DNA of 7,833 nt from an uncultured Clostridia bacterium. GTDB lineage: Bacteria > Bacillota > Clostridia > Oscillospirales > CAG-272. This document shows positions 6,401 through 7,833 of the stretch, piece by piece. Both the position numbers and the translations under genes were made by a program. The notes under the pieces are model-generated. The model saw nothing but the letters and a program-made list of their open reading frames with translations. It had not been told where the DNA came from and made no database searches. Position 1 is the stretch's first letter; every line of letters starts with the position of its first letter. The stretch is from assembly GCA_937892405.1 (NCBI GenBank), contig CALAFS010000011.1, positions 1 to 7,833 on the forward strand. The letters run 5' to 3'.

Positions 6401-7833
6401 AGGATTGCCCGGTCTGCGGCACGCCCATGATTATGGACGGGCACGATATCCCGTTTGAGACTTTCCTTGGCTTCTACGGTGACAAGTCGCCCGATATCGA
6501 CCTGAATTTCTCGGGCGATGTGCAGGGCAAGGTACATAAGTATACCGAGGATCTCTTCGGTCACGGACAGGTGTTCCGCGCGGGGACGATCGGTACCCTC
6601 GCGGACAAAACCGCGTGGGGTTATGTCAACAAGTACCTCGAAGAGCGGAAAATCCGTCTTCCGAAGGCGGAGATCTCCGCCATGGTGACGAAGCTCGTCG
6701 GTATCAAGCGCACGACGGGACAGCACCCCGGCGGTATCATCGTCGTACCGAAGGAGTACGAAATCTACGATTTCTCTCCGGTACAGCACCCCGCCGATGA
6801 CCCGAAGTCGGACATCATCACGACGCACTTCCAGTTCTCCTATCTTCACGATACGATTCTGAAGCTCGACGAGCTCGGACACGATATGCCGACCAAGTAC
6901 AAGATGCTCGAAAAGTACACGAACACAAGCGTTCTCGATGTGAAGATGAACGACAAGAGTATCTACGAGCTGTTTTACAGCACGAAGCCCCTCGGTATCA
7001 AGCCGGAGGACATCGGCGGCTGTCAGCTCGGCACCTACGGTATCCCTGAGATGGGCACCCGCTTCATTCAGCAGGTGCTTCTCGACGCAAAGCCGCGCAC
7101 CTTCGCCGACCTTCTTCAGATCTCGGGTCTGACGCACGGTACCGATGTGTGGCTCGGCAACGCGCAGGATCTCATCAAGGCGGGCGTCTGCACGATTTCC
7201 GAGGTCGTCGGTACACGAGACGGTATCATGCTCTATCTTCTCCGCCACGGGGTGGAGGACGCCATCTCCTTCAAGATCATGGAGGATGTCCGGAAGGGCA
7301 GAGGACTCAAGCCCGAGTACGAGCAGACCATGCGCGAGCACGGCGTCCCTGACTGGTACATCGGCTCCTGCAAGAAGATCAAATACATGTTCCCGAAGGC
7401 GCACGCCGCGGCGTATGTCATGTCCGCGATCCGTCTTTGCTGGTACAAGATTTACTACCCGATGGAATTCTATGCCGCCTTTCTGACGGTGGCACCCGCA
7501 GGCTTTGACGCCGAGGTGGTCGGCGGCGGATACCGCCGCGTCTGCGAGGTTATCGACGAGCTGGAAGCCAAGGGTAACGAGGCGACGCAGAAGGAGAGTG
7601 AAGAACTCTCGACCCTCTACCTTGTGCGCGAGGCGCTCGCGCGCGGCGTCGTCTTCCTGACTGTCGATCTGAAGCGCTCGGACGCGACCGCCTTCCTGCC
7701 CGAGAACGGAAAGATCCGCATGCCCTTCAACTCTCTGGTCGGTCTCGGCGACACGGCGGCGGAAAAGATCATTGAAGCAAGAAACAAGTACGACATCTAT
7801 TCCGTCGAGGAACTGAGAGAAAAGACCGGAATT
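3493..7833 (+). CDS. polC: DNA polymerase III alpha subunit, PolC type (3' end beyond window)
   Basis: Replicative polymerase of Firmicutes with built-in 3'-5' proofreading. 1447 codons are open to the edge; relatives run about 1430-1470 aa, so only the last few dozen residues should be missing, including the terminal clamp-binding peptide. Domains in order: N-terminal domain about 1-168; charged Arg/Glu/Ala-rich helix about 169-212; OB fold about 275-365; PHP part 1 from 371 (H375, H377, D384, H409, E437); DnaQ-like exonuclease about 459-625 with DIETTG (D464, E466), HNANFD (H544-D549) and HRASDD (H602, D607); PHP part 2 (H650, C700, D774, H776); palm with GSRGSVGSS (919-927), a zinc-binding insert (C947, C950, C972, C975), PDIDLNFSG (D1001, D1003) and KLDELG (D1126) as the three catalytic Asp; fingers with SGLTHGTDVW (1211-1220) and KYMFPKAHAAA (1297-1307); start of a helix-hairpin-helix near 1415-1440. 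ATG 3493 is the first plausible start: no ATG, GTG or TTG occurs in frame in the gap, although the ribosome site is weak. No internal stop or frameshift was found on full translation. Confidence 0.97.
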   Translation, partial: MAEERGFFDIFRRYSPGEEKRAVLSRARLRSYTWEKETGRVEVFLDFDRHVDPELLYEIADECLELYRENPSATSFRIFPHFPSEEFSVERFPEIATEAALCGAVTHGFFNHATYRDDGRVFHVTLPFFEDGVMFVKNADTERLLARILESRYGVTREVKIEADTASAESFERRREERRAKVLSEAEAQNRARAVTEREERARAAHDAAIAEDPHADFERRVSLRAGAVEPTALSETRFSMGKATFECEGAELLFGDDFEIVEPQPIADAETIHTNAVFLGTVFEVAEKENRAGDRISCTVGITDGTSSVYVKKSCPKEDAGWIKGFKSGMNIAAFGRVMRDKFDNEPFLSPRGIKKIKKIEREDRAPKKRVELHLHSNMSQMDAIITPAEIVNTAIRWGHPAIAVTDHGNVQAFPEVMLALEKSKNETLKILYGIECYFVNDTARCVFGTKYPTFEDEMIVFDIETTGLSNRTCKIIEIGAVKVKGGKVLDEMDIFVDPECPIPPEITKLTSITDEMVAGAPKEAEAVRAFLDFAGDRLLIAHNANFDVGFIRVAAERAGIPFDNTYLDTVGLSKYVNPELKNHKLDTIADFYHLGDFHHHRASDDAKMLAAIFHEMVRRLSDEGVATFERMLDTMSEKTDPLKLPTYHMILFAKNLEGLKNLYKLISFSYLNYYRRFPRIPKSVLEQYRDGIIVGSACEAGELYRAVLDGRSDADIEEIASFYDYLEIQPICNNRFLIAEGRVANEEALEDINRRIYALGKKLGKPVCATCDAHFLNKEDELYRKILLAGMKFSDADKDTGIYLRTTEEMLAEFAYLGKEAAEEVVIENPNKIAAMCEKIRPIPTGRYEPSMEGANEELADSCWKRAHDWYGDPLPEVVEKRLKKELDSIIGHGFAVLYMIAVKLVAYSESLGYQVGSRGSVGSSFVATMSGISEVNPLPPHYRCPKCRHSEFFLDGSVGSGFDLDDKDCPVCGTPMIMDGHDIPFETFLGFYGDKSPDIDLNFSGDVQGKVHKYTEDLFGHGQVFRAGTIGTLADKTAWGYVNKYLEERKIRLPKAEISAMVTKLVGIKRTTGQHPGGIIVVPKEYEIYDFSPVQHPADDPKSDIITTHFQFSYLHDTILKLDELGHDMPTKYKMLEKYTNTSVLDVKMNDKSIYELFYSTKPLGIKPEDIGGCQLGTYGIPEMGTRFIQQVLLDAKPRTFADLLQISGLTHGTDVWLGNAQDLIKAGVCTISEVVGTRDGIMLYLLRHGVEDAISFKIMEDVRKGRGLKPEYEQTMREHGVPDWYIGSCKKIKYMFPKAHAAAYVMSAIRLCWYKIYYPMEFYAAFLTVAPAGFDAEVVGGGYRRVCEVIDELEAKGNEATQKESEELSTLYLVREALARGVVFLTVDLKRSDATAFLPENGKIRMPFNSLVGLGDTAAEKIIEARNKYDIYSVEELREKTGI

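Noticed and set aside
1..7833. Search for mobile elements, CRISPR, toxin-antitoxin, riboswitch, tRNA or other accessory systems
   Set aside because: The window is packed with four conserved housekeeping genes; the gaps (12, 42 and 94 nt) are too short and show no such structure. I do not see an undescribed system here.

Overview
The window is ordinary chromosomal core sequence, almost certainly from a Gram-positive Firmicute of the class Clostridia. The reasons are a PolC-type replicative polymerase (exonuclease embedded in a PHP domain, confined largely to Firmicutes and relatives), strong AAGGA-type ribosome sites, the MEP isoprenoid pathway, and the gene order dxr-rseP-ispG-polC known from many Clostridia. 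In Bacilli, by contrast, proS usually sits before polC and ispG lies elsewhere. Base composition is rather GC-rich (about 60 % by eye, with C/G in most third codon positions), which would fit one of the higher-GC clostridial lineages. I cannot name a genus.

Layout, all on the + strand: 36-1187 dxr (DXP reductoisomerase); 12-nt gap; 1200-2249 rseP (site-2 intramembrane metalloprotease, TTG start); 42-nt gap with a small hairpin; 2292-3398 ispG (4Fe-4S HMBPP synthase); 94-nt gap with an A/purine-rich leader; 3493 to the right edge polC (DNA polymerase III alpha subunit, 1447 codons present, no stop before the edge). More than 97 % of the window is coding. I found no tRNA, rRNA, CRISPR array, insertion sequence, riboswitch or convincing intrinsic terminator. 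The close spacing and lack of a terminator suggest one transcription unit, probably continuing from upstream envelope genes outside the window.

Together the genes join an early and a late step of isoprenoid precursor synthesis (Dxr makes MEP; IspG makes HMBPP, which leads to undecaprenyl carriers for the cell wall) to a membrane protease that clears or activates membrane proteins, and to the leading replicative polymerase. All four proteins look intact, with their catalytic residues present.

I found no undescribed system. The second-look items are small: a hairpin inside ispG built from locally atypical codons, including the gene's only TTA; a perfect TATAAT made by rare codons inside dxr; a hairpin between rseP and ispG; a weak ribosome site with repeats ahead of polC; and a PolC PHP domain that keeps all nine expected metal ligands.
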